This document shows positions 41,625-49,207 of a DNA stretch of 64,000 nt, in pieces. The notes beneath the pieces are model-generated. The model was not told the origin of the DNA. It saw only the letters and a list, made by a program, of their open reading frames with translations, and ran no database searches. The number at the start of each line of letters is the position of its first letter. Within the stretch, counting starts at the first letter, position 1. The DNA is from Neisseria arctica (GTDB lineage Bacteria > Pseudomonadota > Gammaproteobacteria > Burkholderiales > Neisseriaceae), in assembly GCF_022870905.1 (NCBI RefSeq), contig NZ_CP091510.1, positions 496,001-560,000 of the forward strand, given 5' to 3'. Position numbers and translations under genes: made by a program.

Positions 41625-42526
41625 AGTAAAGAATGATCAAACAAAAGCAGGCGGTTGTTGTCGGGTATGGCTTGGATTTTCAGATGGCATATCGTTTTCA
41701 ACAGCCTTTTCCAATATAGCCGATTAAGACTTCGACGGCAAACTTATTCCGATAAGCTGTTTGTTCCCTTGTGTACGCTTTGTGGATAAGTAGGCTTTTT
41801 AGTTGAATCGCTTAGAAAATTTATGATTGATTGAAAAATGGGCAATGTGCTGATTGGTGGGGTCGCAATATATACAAATATTTGCCAAGCAGTTAATTCT
41901 TCCATATTTGTACATAGTGCTCTCTGTCTGATGATGCTTAATATGCCTGAAACATAAGTCAGGTTAAGGCTGCCTGAAAAATACTGCGGATTTATCCTTG
42001 ATAAATGTTTGCGTATATGTGCGCATTATGTGGATAAGTATTGTTGTCGCTTGAAATATTTTAGAAAAATATAATTGCTTAAAAAGTGTGCAGTTATATG
42101 GTTGCCATATATTAGGCCGTCTGAAAGGTTAGACAAGATATTTTTTAGCTAATCGGATTTTTTTGGGCTTGTATGGTTGTTTGATTGTTAATGTCGGGTA
42201 GCTCAATTTATTCGATATTTATCCGCATAGTTTGTTTGCTGTCATGTGCATGGTGTGTGGATAAGCTGCTTTATGATTTGAATTGCTTGGAAAAAATAGA
42301 TTTGCTTAAAAAATAGGCAATATTGGCGTGTGGGGGGAGGTTTGATACATAGTGGGCAAAGTTGCTTATCCTCATCTGCTGTTTGCGGTTGTGTGTACGA
42401 TGTGTGGATAAGTGGGGTTATATTTTGAATGAATTGATAAAAATAGATTTGCTTAAAAAATAATCAATGGTGTATGGTAGGGGCGGCGCGTTATAATTCG
42501 GACGGCCTGTTTTATTTGGAAAACTT
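41625..42526. other. 902-base intergenic region containing the DnaA-box array
   Basis: No gene is visible. The main content is the four-module DnaA-box array at 41744-42462. In the spacers lie AGGCTGCCTGAA at 41967-41978 (an exact match to the uptake-sequence variant described for Simonsiella) and an AG-type DUS near 42115. The DUF445 promoter probably uses TATAAT at 42492-42497. Confidence 0.7.
41744..42462 (+). repeat. oriC: four DnaA-box modules; candidate replication origin
   Basis: Modules at 41744-41840, 41992-42088, 42219-42315 and 42366-42462 share a rigid 97-base plan: TTATCC or TTATTC at position 1, TGTTTG at 15, perfect DnaA box TGTGGATAA at 38 (41781, 42029, 42256, 42403), and a 24-base AT-rich element at 74. 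The AT-rich elements of modules 3 and 4 are identical, module 2 matches 20 of 24 and module 1 matches 16 of 24. Read on the other strand, the AT element contains AATCTATTTTT, close to the E. coli 13-mer unwinding repeats (GATCTNTTNTTTT). This composition is expected of oriC. A DnaA-titration or regulatory locus is the alternative. No dnaA or dnaN gene is nearby in this window. Confidence 0.7.
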
Positions 42527-43846
42527 ATGCATACTCTTTCTGCACAAGCACGTAGTGCTGCGGCACGTGAGCGGTTGCGCCGTGGTCGGCGGTTGGCGAC
42601 CGGCTTACTGATAGCGGCCTGTATTTTGTTTGCGGTGTCGGCGTCTTATGTGCGCGAATATCCCGTTCTCGGTTATGTTAAAGCTTTTGCCGAAGCGGCT
42701 ATGGTTGGGGCTTTGGCTGATTGGTTTGCAGTAACGGCATTGTTCCGCCGACCTTTAGGCCTACCGATTCCGCATACGGCAATTTTGCCGCGTAACCAAC
42801 ACCGTATTGCGGATGAATTAGGGCGTTTTATCGAAAACAATTTTTTGCAGGGGCGGCCTATTGCATTGCGTGTTTATCAAGCTGCGCCGAGTGAAAAATT
42901 ATTACGTTGGCTGGCCGGAGAAGATATGCGCCGGCGTTGGTTGCCTTGGTTGGCTGTACAGCTGCCGGTTTTATTAAAGGTGGCCAAGCCCGACCAAGTG
43001 GCGCGATTCGGCAGCCTTATGCTGGCGGAACAATACAGCGGCGATAAAATTGGTAAAACGCTGGCCAATGGTATGGCCGTATTAAAAGCTCAGGGCTTGC
43101 ATGAAATGCTGCTGCTGGCTTCTATCAAACAGTTGCGACGTTGGTTACAAGATGCCGAAACACGGGTCATTCTTGAGCAAAACCTGCGGGAGTGGGCGGC
43201 AAGGGTAGAAAGTGATGCGCCCAGTGCGTGGGACAAAATCAAGGCATCGTTAAAGGGTACACTGGTAGAACGTGTAGACGGCTGGGTAGCAGCTAAAGCT
43301 TTGGATTGGGCAGATGACTATTTAGCAGCGGCTCTGGATAATCCGCAGCACCGCTTGCGTTTGGGTTATGAAGAACAGTTCGACCGTATTACCGACGCTC
43401 TGAGGCACTCTCGGTTATGGCATAAGCGTTTGGAACAGGGTAAGATGCAGTTGGCACATTCACCGGCGGTACAAGATACATTGGCGCGCGCTTGGGTGAG
43501 CTTGCAGAATTGGACGGCTGCCGATGTGGTGAAAACAGATTCGTTGTGCTTGGCGCAGTTGAACAAATTGCTTGACCATATGTTGTCTCAAGCACATGAA
43601 TATCCGCAGTTTATGCGGCGGGTAGATGTGCGTTTGTCGTTGATGGTACGCGATTTTGTGATGAAGTATAAAGATCGGGCAGCAGTGTTTGTGGCGGAAA
43701 AGGTGAAAAGTTGGGACAGCCGTCAGATGGTCGAAAAATTGGAATTAAGCGTCGGCAAAGATTTGCAGTTTATCCGTATCAACGGCACGCTCGTCGGCGG
43801 TTTGGTGGGATTGGTGATTTATACTGTATCGCAATGGCTATTTTGA
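42527..43846 (+). CDS. DUF445 membrane protein
   Basis: The 439 residues have a helix near the N-terminus (LATGLLIAACILFAVSASYV) and the DUF445 signature KAFAEAAMVGALADWFAVTALFRRPLG (about 50-77), followed by PHTAILPRNQHRIADELGRFIENNFL. A C-terminal membrane helix (LVGGLVGLVIYTVSQW) closes it. It resembles E. coli YjiN. Function is unknown. It directly follows the DnaA-box array. Confidence 0.88.
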   Translation: MHTLSAQARSAAARERLRRGRRLATGLLIAACILFAVSASYVREYPVLGYVKAFAEAAMVGALADWFAVTALFRRPLGLPIPHTAILPRNQHRIADELGRFIENNFLQGRPIALRVYQAAPSEKLLRWLAGEDMRRRWLPWLAVQLPVLLKVAKPDQVARFGSLMLAEQYSGDKIGKTLANGMAVLKAQGLHEMLLLASIKQLRRWLQDAETRVILEQNLREWAARVESDAPSAWDKIKASLKGTLVERVDGWVAAKALDWADDYLAAALDNPQHRLRLGYEEQFDRITDALRHSRLWHKRLEQGKMQLAHSPAVQDTLARAWVSLQNWTAADVVKTDSLCLAQLNKLLDHMLSQAHEYPQFMRRVDVRLSLMVRDFVMKYKDRAAVFVAEKVKSWDSRQMVEKLELSVGKDLQFIRINGTLVGGLVGLVIYTVSQWLF

Positions 43847-43990
43847 GTTTGAATAAACTGAAAGAATTATATTTTTGAAAGGTTTACTCTTTTTCAGACG
43901 GCCTTGTCTATAATTAATAGATCGTTTCAAATAATGGTGCAGGTGCCGCGATATGCTGTCGTATCATTGCCGTATTAGAGGCTGTTATAA

Positions 43991-44020
43991 AAATACCGCC
44001 CGGGGAGAGGGCGGTTTTTA
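43991..44020. terminator. bidirectional terminator between DUF445 and DUF2288 genes
   Basis: ACCGCCC (43995-44001) and GGGCGGT (44009-44015) form a 7-bp GC stem with TTTT on the plus strand and ATTTTTAT on the minus strand, between converging genes. Confidence 0.75.
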
Positions 44021-44038
44021 TGTGAGAGCCATTGGGTT

Positions 44039-44335
44039 TTAATCTCGGCAAGGCTGCACCAATACCCAGGGTGCCACTACGACTGCCCACATATCCTGGT
44101 TGTCATCGAGAAACTGCCGTGCCTGATTTTCCGTCACCACGCCGAACCGGCCTTGCTGCATCAGCTTTGCCAACTCAGTGCTGTTATCGTCAGCCATCAT
44201 CTTGGCAATGCCGATTAAATCCAAATCTTCGGCCACATAAACCGCTACGCCGCGTGCAAAGTGCGGTTGTAGTTCAAGCCATGAAATGCGGGCGGTTTCG
44301 AGATTGAGTTTGTCGCTGAGCAAGGGTTCGGACAT
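44039..44335 (-). CDS. DUF2288 family protein
   Basis: The 98-residue cytoplasmic protein shows the DUF2288 pattern: LNLETARISWLELQPHFARG, VYVAEDLDLIGIAKMMADD, and a C-terminal WAVVVAPWVLVQ. The family is small and uncharacterised. GGAG precedes the ATG. Confidence 0.85.
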   Translation of the reverse strand: MSEPLLSDKLNLETARISWLELQPHFARGVAVYVAEDLDLIGIAKMMADDNSTELAKLMQQGRFGVVTENQARQFLDDNQDMWAVVVAPWVLVQPCRD

Positions 44336-44418
44336 AACGGCTCCGTGCAGATTGAAAAAAATGTATTGTACCGAAATTCAGACGGCCTGGTTTGTTATGC
44401 GACGGTATATTTTACAAT

Positions 44419-44440
44419 TATAATGTTATACAGTATCATT
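44419..44440 (+). promoter_or_regulatory. -10 box with Zur-type operator upstream of znuCB
   Basis: TATAAT (44419-44424) is overlapped by TGTTATACAGTATCATT (44424-44440). This is related to the Neisseria Zur box TGTTATDNHATAACA with two mismatches in the second arm. The same TGTTATNNNNNATCATT pattern occurs before znuA at 46500. Confidence 0.55.
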
Positions 44441-44466
44441 TTGCTGTTATTCTAATATTATCTGTT

Positions 44467-44501
44467 TTCAGACGGCCTGCTTTTTCGGCAGGCCGTCTGA
44501 A
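44467..44501. repeat. perfect inverted AG-type DUS pair before the znu genes
   Basis: TTCAGACGGCCTGC pairs with GCAGGCCGTCTGAA around a 7-base loop (44481-44487). There is no T-tract. It lies in the leader between the operator and the small ORF. Confidence 0.75.
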
Positions 44502-44513
44502 CTCTTCATACTT

Positions 44514-44615
44514 ATGAAATCTATTTTACTGGCCGGCCTCAGCCGGCGACTGATTTTGGCTGCGGCAGCATTGCTTTTGCTGTGGGGTGTTTACTTCTGG
44601 GCGGTTGGGTTATGA
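44514..44615 (+). CDS. 33-residue single-span membrane peptide coupled to znuC
   Basis: The frame encodes MKSILLAGLSRRLILAAAAL and continues LLLWGVYFWAVGL. It has a basic N-terminal turn followed by one strong hydrophobic helix. Its stop codon TGA overlaps the znuC ATG (ATGA), so translation is likely coupled. No known family is recognised. It could be a real small subunit or a leader peptide. Its Shine-Dalgarno is weak. Confidence 0.5.
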   Translation: MKSILLAGLSRRLILAAAALLLLWGVYFWAVGL

Positions 44616-45337
44616 GTATCGTTGTTGAAAATCTGACTGTAAGTTACCAGCACCGCCCGGCTATCCATCATTTTGATATGACTTTCGATGATGGTCAGAT
44701 GTGGGCGGTATTTGGGCCGAACGGCGCAGGTAAGTCTACTTTGCTCAAAGCCGTGATGGGGTTGGTAAAAGCCGATACCGGAAAAGTAGAATATAAGGAT
44801 TTGCAGCGCAGTGGGATCGCCTATCTGCCTCAACAAAGCGAAATCGACCGTAGCCAGCCGATGACAGTTTTTGAATTGGCGGCTATGGGGCTTTGGTATG
44901 AAATCGGCTTTTTTAAACAAGTAAATGCCGTACAACGTAAGCGGGTAATGCAAGCTTTGGAACGGGTGGAAATGGCCGATGCCGCTGACCGTCAAATCGG
45001 GCATTTGTCAAACGGCCAGTTTCAGCGGGTATTGTTTGCCCGAATGTTAGTTCAGAACGCCCGTTTTTTGTTGTTGGACGAGCCGTTTAATGCAGTGGAT
45101 GCGAAAACGACTTATGCCCTATTGGAAGTTTTGCGCCAATGTAACCGCGAAGGATGCGCGGTGATTGCGGTATTGCACGATTATGAACAGGTGCGTGCAT
45201 ATTTCCCGAAAACAGTATTGGTGGCACGGGAAAAAATTGCGGCGGGAGCTACCGAACAAGTGTTGATGGATGAGGCTCTGGCAAAGGCCAATGATGTCAT
45301 GATGCGCCACGGTAGCGGTGATTGGTGTGCGGCCTGA
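44612..45337 (+). CDS. znuC: metal (zinc-type) ABC transporter ATPase
   Basis: The 241-residue ATPase has Walker A GPNGAGKST near 37-45, the signature LSNGQFQR, Walker B FLLLDEPFNAVD, and an H-loop histidine in VLHDYEQ. It belongs to the ZnuC/MntA group of metal transporters. I use the ATG at 44612 (MSIVVENLTV), which overlaps the stop of the small ORF. The permease gene follows after a DUS pair. Zinc over manganese is favoured by the Zur-like operator, but manganese cannot be excluded. Confidence 0.9.
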   Translation: MSIVVENLTVSYQHRPAIHHFDMTFDDGQMWAVFGPNGAGKSTLLKAVMGLVKADTGKVEYKDLQRSGIAYLPQQSEIDRSQPMTVFELAAMGLWYEIGFFKQVNAVQRKRVMQALERVEMADAADRQIGHLSNGQFQRVLFARMLVQNARFLLLDEPFNAVDAKTTYALLEVLRQCNREGCAVIAVLHDYEQVRAYFPKTVLVAREKIAAGATEQVLMDEALAKANDVMMRHGSGDWCAA

Positions 45338-45340
45338 TAT

Positions 45341-45380
45341 TTTCAGACGGCTTTTGATCAAGGCTTAAGGCCGTCTGAAA
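45341..45380. repeat. inverted DUS pair between znuC and znuB
   Basis: TTTCAGACGGC and GCCGTCTGAAA are separated by 18 bases and begin 4 bases after the znuC stop. It may reduce read-through into the permease gene. Confidence 0.65.
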
Positions 45381-45398
45381 AAAGCGGTACGGTATAAA

Positions 45399-46274
45399 AT
45401 GAATATTTATGAATTGATTGTTTCCCCTTTTGTAGAATTCGACTTCATGCGCTATGCGCTGGCTTCGGTGGTATTTTTAGCTTTGAGTGCTGCGCCGGTA
45501 GGGGTGTTTTTGGTGATGAGGCGCATGAGCTTGGTAGGTGATGCCCTGAGCCATGCCGTTTTACCGGGTGCGGCCATAGGTTATATGTTTGCCGGTCTCA
45601 GCCTTCCGGCAATGAGCTTAGGCGGATTTGCAGCCGGTATGCTGATGGCTTTGTTGGCAGGCTTGGTTAGCCGTTTCACTAATTTGAAGGAAGATGCTAA
45701 CTTTGCCGCATTTTATCTTAGCAGCTTGGCAGTCGGCGTTGTGCTGGTGAGTAAAAGCGGCAGCAGTGTGGATTTACTGCATTTGCTGTTTGGCTCGGTA
45801 TTGGCGGTAGACTTGCCCGCTTTGCAATTGGTCGCCGTTGTAGCCAGCCTGACAATCGTTACATTGGCAGTGATTTACCGGCCTCTGCTGCTTGAGAGTA
45901 TTGATCCGCTGTTTTTAAAGGCTGTGGGTGGTAAAGGTGGCTTTTGGCATATCCTGTTTTTGATTTTGGTGGTTATGAATTTGGTAGCGGGCTTTCAGGC
46001 ATTGGGGACGTTAATGTCTGTCGGATTAATGATGTTGCCTGCGATTACCGCCCGTTTATGGGCAAGAAGTATGGGCGTGCTGCTGTTGTTGACGGTAGGA
46101 TTTGCTTTGCTGTGCGGGTTTGGTGGGTTGCTGTTTTCGTATTACATTGAAATACCTTCGGGGCCGGCGATTATCTTATGGTGTGGTGTGGCTTATTTAT
46201 TGTCGGTCGTGTTCGGTTGGGAAAGCGGTTTGTTACCGAAGTGGTTGCGTCGTTTACGCCATCACAAAGTCTGA
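45399..46274 (+). CDS. znuB: metal ABC transporter permease
   Basis: The 291-residue ABC-3 family permease has about eight membrane helices and the family motif LVGDALSHAVLPGAAIGYM at about residues 46-64. It works with ZnuC and the binding protein encoded downstream. The next gene on the strand is znuA, but 252 bases with a separate promoter and operator lie between. Confidence 0.9.
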   Translation: MNIYELIVSPFVEFDFMRYALASVVFLALSAAPVGVFLVMRRMSLVGDALSHAVLPGAAIGYMFAGLSLPAMSLGGFAAGMLMALLAGLVSRFTNLKEDANFAAFYLSSLAVGVVLVSKSGSSVDLLHLLFGSVLAVDLPALQLVAVVASLTIVTLAVIYRPLLLESIDPLFLKAVGGKGGFWHILFLILVVMNLVAGFQALGTLMSVGLMMLPAITARLWARSMGVLLLLTVGFALLCGFGGLLFSYYIEIPSGPAIILWCGVAYLLSVVFGWESGLLPKWLRRLRHHKV

Positions 46275-46476
46275 TGAATAGTGCCGTCTGCATTCCGTTT
46301 CAATGAAAATTATAAGTGTGAGTGAAAAACTTTCAGACGGCCTCTATGGTTGGAGACATTAGGTTGGCAGCATGGTGTAACTGATAATTGTATTGTCGAT
46401 TACGGGTAATTAGCTGTTAACCGAATATGGGATTGGCTTGAAAGAGTTGTGTAATAAAGGCTAACAGGCCAACTGT

Positions 46477-46516
46477 TATACTGTTTTTTTACTGCAATTT
46501 GTTATGTTATATCATT
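46477..46516 (+). promoter_or_regulatory. znuA promoter -10 and Zur-type operator
   Basis: TATACT (46477-46482) fits a -10 box. TGTTATGTTATATCA (46500-46514) differs by one base from the Neisseria Zur consensus TGTTATDNHATAACA. It lies just upstream of the GGAGGA ribosome-binding site (46517-46522), where bound repressor would block transcription. Confidence 0.6.
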
Positions 46517-46526
46517 GGAGGATTTT

Positions 46527-47429
46527 ATGAAGCATTGGAAATTGGGCATATTGGCGGCTTTGGTTTCGTTCGGTGTGCAGGCCGAGCCACTGAAAGTAGT
46601 GGCCAGCTTTAGTATTTTAGGCGACGTTGCCAAGCAAATCGGTGGTGAGCGGGTGGCAGTACAGAATATAGTCGGCGCGGATCAAGATGCCCATGCCTAC
46701 CATCTGACCAGTGGTGATATCCAGAAAATACGCAGTGCAAATTTAGTGTTGCTTAATGGTTTGGGTTTGGAAAAAGCCGAATTGCAACGGGCGGTGAAGC
46801 AAAGCAAAGTGGCGTATGCTGAAGCTACCCAAGGTATCAAGCCGTTGGCTGCTATGGAAGAAGGGCATCATCACGGAGACGGCCATGATCATGACCACGA
46901 CCACGGTGAGTTTGATCCTCATGTGTGGAATGATCCTATGCTGATGCAGCGTTATGCGGCGAATGTAACTGCGGCCTTGATAAAGGCCGATCCCGAGGGC
47001 AGGGCGGAATACCGCCGCCGTTTTGCCGCATATCAAAACGAATTGAAAAAACTACATGTCGATACTGCCAAAACCTTTGCTGCTATTCCTGTATCTAAGC
47101 GTAAGGTGTTGACCGGACATGATTCCTTTGCCTATATGGGCAAGCGTTACAACATACAATTTGTTGCACCGCAAGGGGTGAGCAGCGAAGCAGAACCTTC
47201 GGCCAAACAAGTTGCAGCGATTATCCGGCAAATTAAGCGCGAGGGTATTCAGGCTGTATTTGCCGAAAATATCAAAGATGGCCGCATGGTTGAGCGTATT
47301 GCAAAAGAAACCGGTGTGAAACCGAGCGGCAGGCTTTATTCGGATGCGCTCGGCAAAAACAGTAATGCCGATACTTACGTCAAAATGTATCGTTCCAATG
47401 TACAGGCATTGGCTGCTGCCATGAAATAA
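46527..47429 (+). CDS. znuA: zinc/manganese-binding periplasmic protein
   Basis: The 300-residue cluster A-I binding protein starts with a signal peptide (LGILAALVSFGVQA). It contains the His-rich charged loop HHHGDGHDHDHDHGEFDPHVW at about residues 113-133, typical of zinc-binding ZnuA. Further metal-ligand regions are GHDSFAYMGKRYNI and the C-terminal LYSDALGKNSNADTYVKMY. I use the ATG at 46527: GGAGGA lies 4 bases upstream, while the in-frame TTG at 46515 precedes that site. Its gonococcal homologue (MntC) has been reported to bind Zn and Mn. Confidence 0.92.
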   Translation: MKHWKLGILAALVSFGVQAEPLKVVASFSILGDVAKQIGGERVAVQNIVGADQDAHAYHLTSGDIQKIRSANLVLLNGLGLEKAELQRAVKQSKVAYAEATQGIKPLAAMEEGHHHGDGHDHDHDHGEFDPHVWNDPMLMQRYAANVTAALIKADPEGRAEYRRRFAAYQNELKKLHVDTAKTFAAIPVSKRKVLTGHDSFAYMGKRYNIQFVAPQGVSSEAEPSAKQVAAIIRQIKREGIQAVFAENIKDGRMVERIAKETGVKPSGRLYSDALGKNSNADTYVKMYRSNVQALAAAMK

Positions 47430-47446
47430 ATCTCATCCGTAATTTC

Positions 47447-47478
47447 ATGCCGTCTGAAAACTTTCAGACGGCATTTTA
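47447..47478 (+). terminator. znuA terminator, AT-type DUS pair
   Basis: ATGCCGTCTGAAA pairs with TTTCAGACGGCAT, followed by TTTAT. Confidence 0.85.
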
Positions 47479-47489
47479 TATTGCAAAAC

Positions 47490-47518
47490 TTGACTTTGAT
47501 TAAAATTTGCAGTATCTT
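47490..47518 (+). promoter_or_regulatory. promoter of metNI
   Basis: TTGACT and TATCTT are separated by exactly 17 bases, about 140 bases before the metN ATG. The long leader between contains no recognised riboswitch. Confidence 0.5.
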
Positions 47519-47660
47519 TCGAAGATTAATTTTATGCGCCGATTTGACACAGCTTGCGGGCGCGAAAACAGCTAAAGCGTGCGGTTGAGATGCCGTAATG
47601 CTGTATATAATTTTTGGCCCGCTGTGTTACACAACGGGCTTTGTTGTTTTTGGATGGATT

Positions 47661-48398
47661 ATGATTATTCTGGACAACGTTTCCAAACGTTACCAACATC
47701 GCGACAAATCATGGTTTACTGCTGTAGAGCCGACTACCTTGTCTATCGAGCAGGGTGAAGTATTCGGCTTGATGGGGTATTCGGGAGCCGGCAAATCGAC
47801 GCTGTTGCGTCTGATTAACCTGCTTGAGCGTCCCGATACCGGAAAAGTGGTGGTGGACGGACAGGAACTTACGGCGCTCAATGCGGCCGATTTGCGTCGT
47901 GCGCGCCAAAATATCGGTATGGTGTTCCAGCAGTTCAACTTGTTAAGTAACCGAACCGTGGCCGACAATGTGGCTTTTCCTCTGGAAATTGCAGGTTGGC
48001 CTAGTGACAAAATCAAGCAGCGCGTAGCCGAATGTTTGGAAATCGTTGGTTTGGACGATCGTGCCGGTCATTACCCTTCCCAACTGTCGGGCGGGCAAAA
48101 GCAGCGTGTGGGCATTGCCCGCGCATTGGCTCCCAGCCCTAATGTGATTTTGGCGGACGAACCTACTTCGGCATTGGATCCCGCTACTACCCGCAGCGTA
48201 TTGGAATGTTTGCAAGACATTAACCGTCGCTTCAATGTGACGATTGTCATCGTTACCCATGAGATGAGCGTTATCCGTCGCCTGTGCGACCGTGCGGCTT
48301 TGTTGCATCAAGGAAAGTTGCTGGAAGTGGTGGATGTACGCGACAATCGGATTCATGCCCAATCTGAAATTGGCCGCGAACTGATTCAGGAGGATTGA
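47661..48398 (+). CDS. metN: methionine ABC transporter ATPase MetN (short form)
   Basis: The 245-residue ATPase has Walker A GYSGAGKST, Q-loop MVFQQFNLLS, signature LSGGQKQR, and Walker B VILADEPTSALD. E. coli MetN carries an extra C-terminal methionine-sensing domain of about 100 residues. This one lacks it, as does the N. meningitidis protein. I use the ATG at 47661 (MIILDNVS) with GGATGGA upstream. metI begins one base after the stop, giving a tight operon. Confidence 0.95.
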   Translation: MIILDNVSKRYQHRDKSWFTAVEPTTLSIEQGEVFGLMGYSGAGKSTLLRLINLLERPDTGKVVVDGQELTALNAADLRRARQNIGMVFQQFNLLSNRTVADNVAFPLEIAGWPSDKIKQRVAECLEIVGLDDRAGHYPSQLSGGQKQRVGIARALAPSPNVILADEPTSALDPATTRSVLECLQDINRRFNVTIVIVTHEMSVIRRLCDRAALLHQGKLLEVVDVRDNRIHAQSEIGRELIQED

Positions 48399-48399
48399 A

Positions 48400-49086
48400 A
48401 TGGCCGATATCACTTTTGCACAAGCTGTCGCCACAATCAGCGGGATGCGCGGCGAAATTATCCAAGCCTTGTGGGAAACCTTCATTATGGTCGGTCTTTC
48501 CACAACATTTGCCGCTATTTTCGGTACTTTGCTCGGCGTGTGGTTATTTGTCACCGCAAACCGTCAGTTGCATTACAGCCGTCCGATTAATCTGGTGTTG
48601 GATAATCTGGTCAATCTGATGAGGGCATTTCCGTTTGTAATTCTTATGATTGCCATGATTCCGGCCACACGCGCTATTGTCGGCAGTACCATTGGCCCTG
48701 TAGCGGCCTCGCTGGTGTTAAGCGTATCCGGTTTGTTTTATTTTGCCCGGTTGGTTGAGCAAAACCTGCGCGAAGTACCGCGTGGTGTAATTGAGGCTGC
48801 CAGCAGCATGGGGGCGACGCCGATGACGATTATTCGTAAGGTATTGTTGAACGAAGCCCGTGCGGGTATGGTGTCTAGCATTACCGTATTGGCCATCGGC
48901 CTGCTGTCATATAGTGCGGCGGCAGGTATGATCGGCGGCGGCGGTTTGGGTGATTTGGCCATTCGTTACGGCTATTACCGTTACCAGACCGAAGTTATTA
49001 TTTTTATTGTTGCTATTTTGGTGTTATTGGTAGTATGCATCCAAAGTTTGGGCATGTTTATCGCCCGTAAGTTGGATAAGAGATAA
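48400..49086 (+). CDS. metI: methionine ABC transporter permease MetI
   Basis: The 228-residue permease has about five membrane helices and the EAA motif IEAASSMGATPMTIIRKVLL at about residues 131-150. The C-terminal GGGGLGDLAIRYGYYRYQ is characteristic of MetI. CAGGAGG overlaps the metN end and sets the start. Confidence 0.95.
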   Translation: MADITFAQAVATISGMRGEIIQALWETFIMVGLSTTFAAIFGTLLGVWLFVTANRQLHYSRPINLVLDNLVNLMRAFPFVILMIAMIPATRAIVGSTIGPVAASLVLSVSGLFYFARLVEQNLREVPRGVIEAASSMGATPMTIIRKVLLNEARAGMVSSITVLAIGLLSYSAAAGMIGGGGLGDLAIRYGYYRYQTEVIIFIVAILVLLVVCIQSLGMFIARKLDKR

Positions 49087-49116
49087 TTTTAGGTATCAGA
49101 TTCAGCATGAGATAGC

Positions 49117-49149
49117 AGGCCGCCGGAATATTCCGTTTTCAGACGGCCT
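49117..49149. repeat. degenerate inverted DUS between metI and metQ
   Basis: AGGCCGCCGGAA and TTCAGACGGCCT face each other. One arm is diverged. It may attenuate read-through to metQ. Confidence 0.5.
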
Positions 49150-49207
49150 TGAAAATAATTTATATTTAATCAAACAAAACATTGCATTCATTTCAAGGAG
49201 ATATATT

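Noticed and set aside
46515..46526. TTG start giving a four-residue longer ZnuA
   Set aside because: The GGAGGA ribosome-binding site (46517-46522) lies inside that extension. The ATG at 46527 is the natural start.
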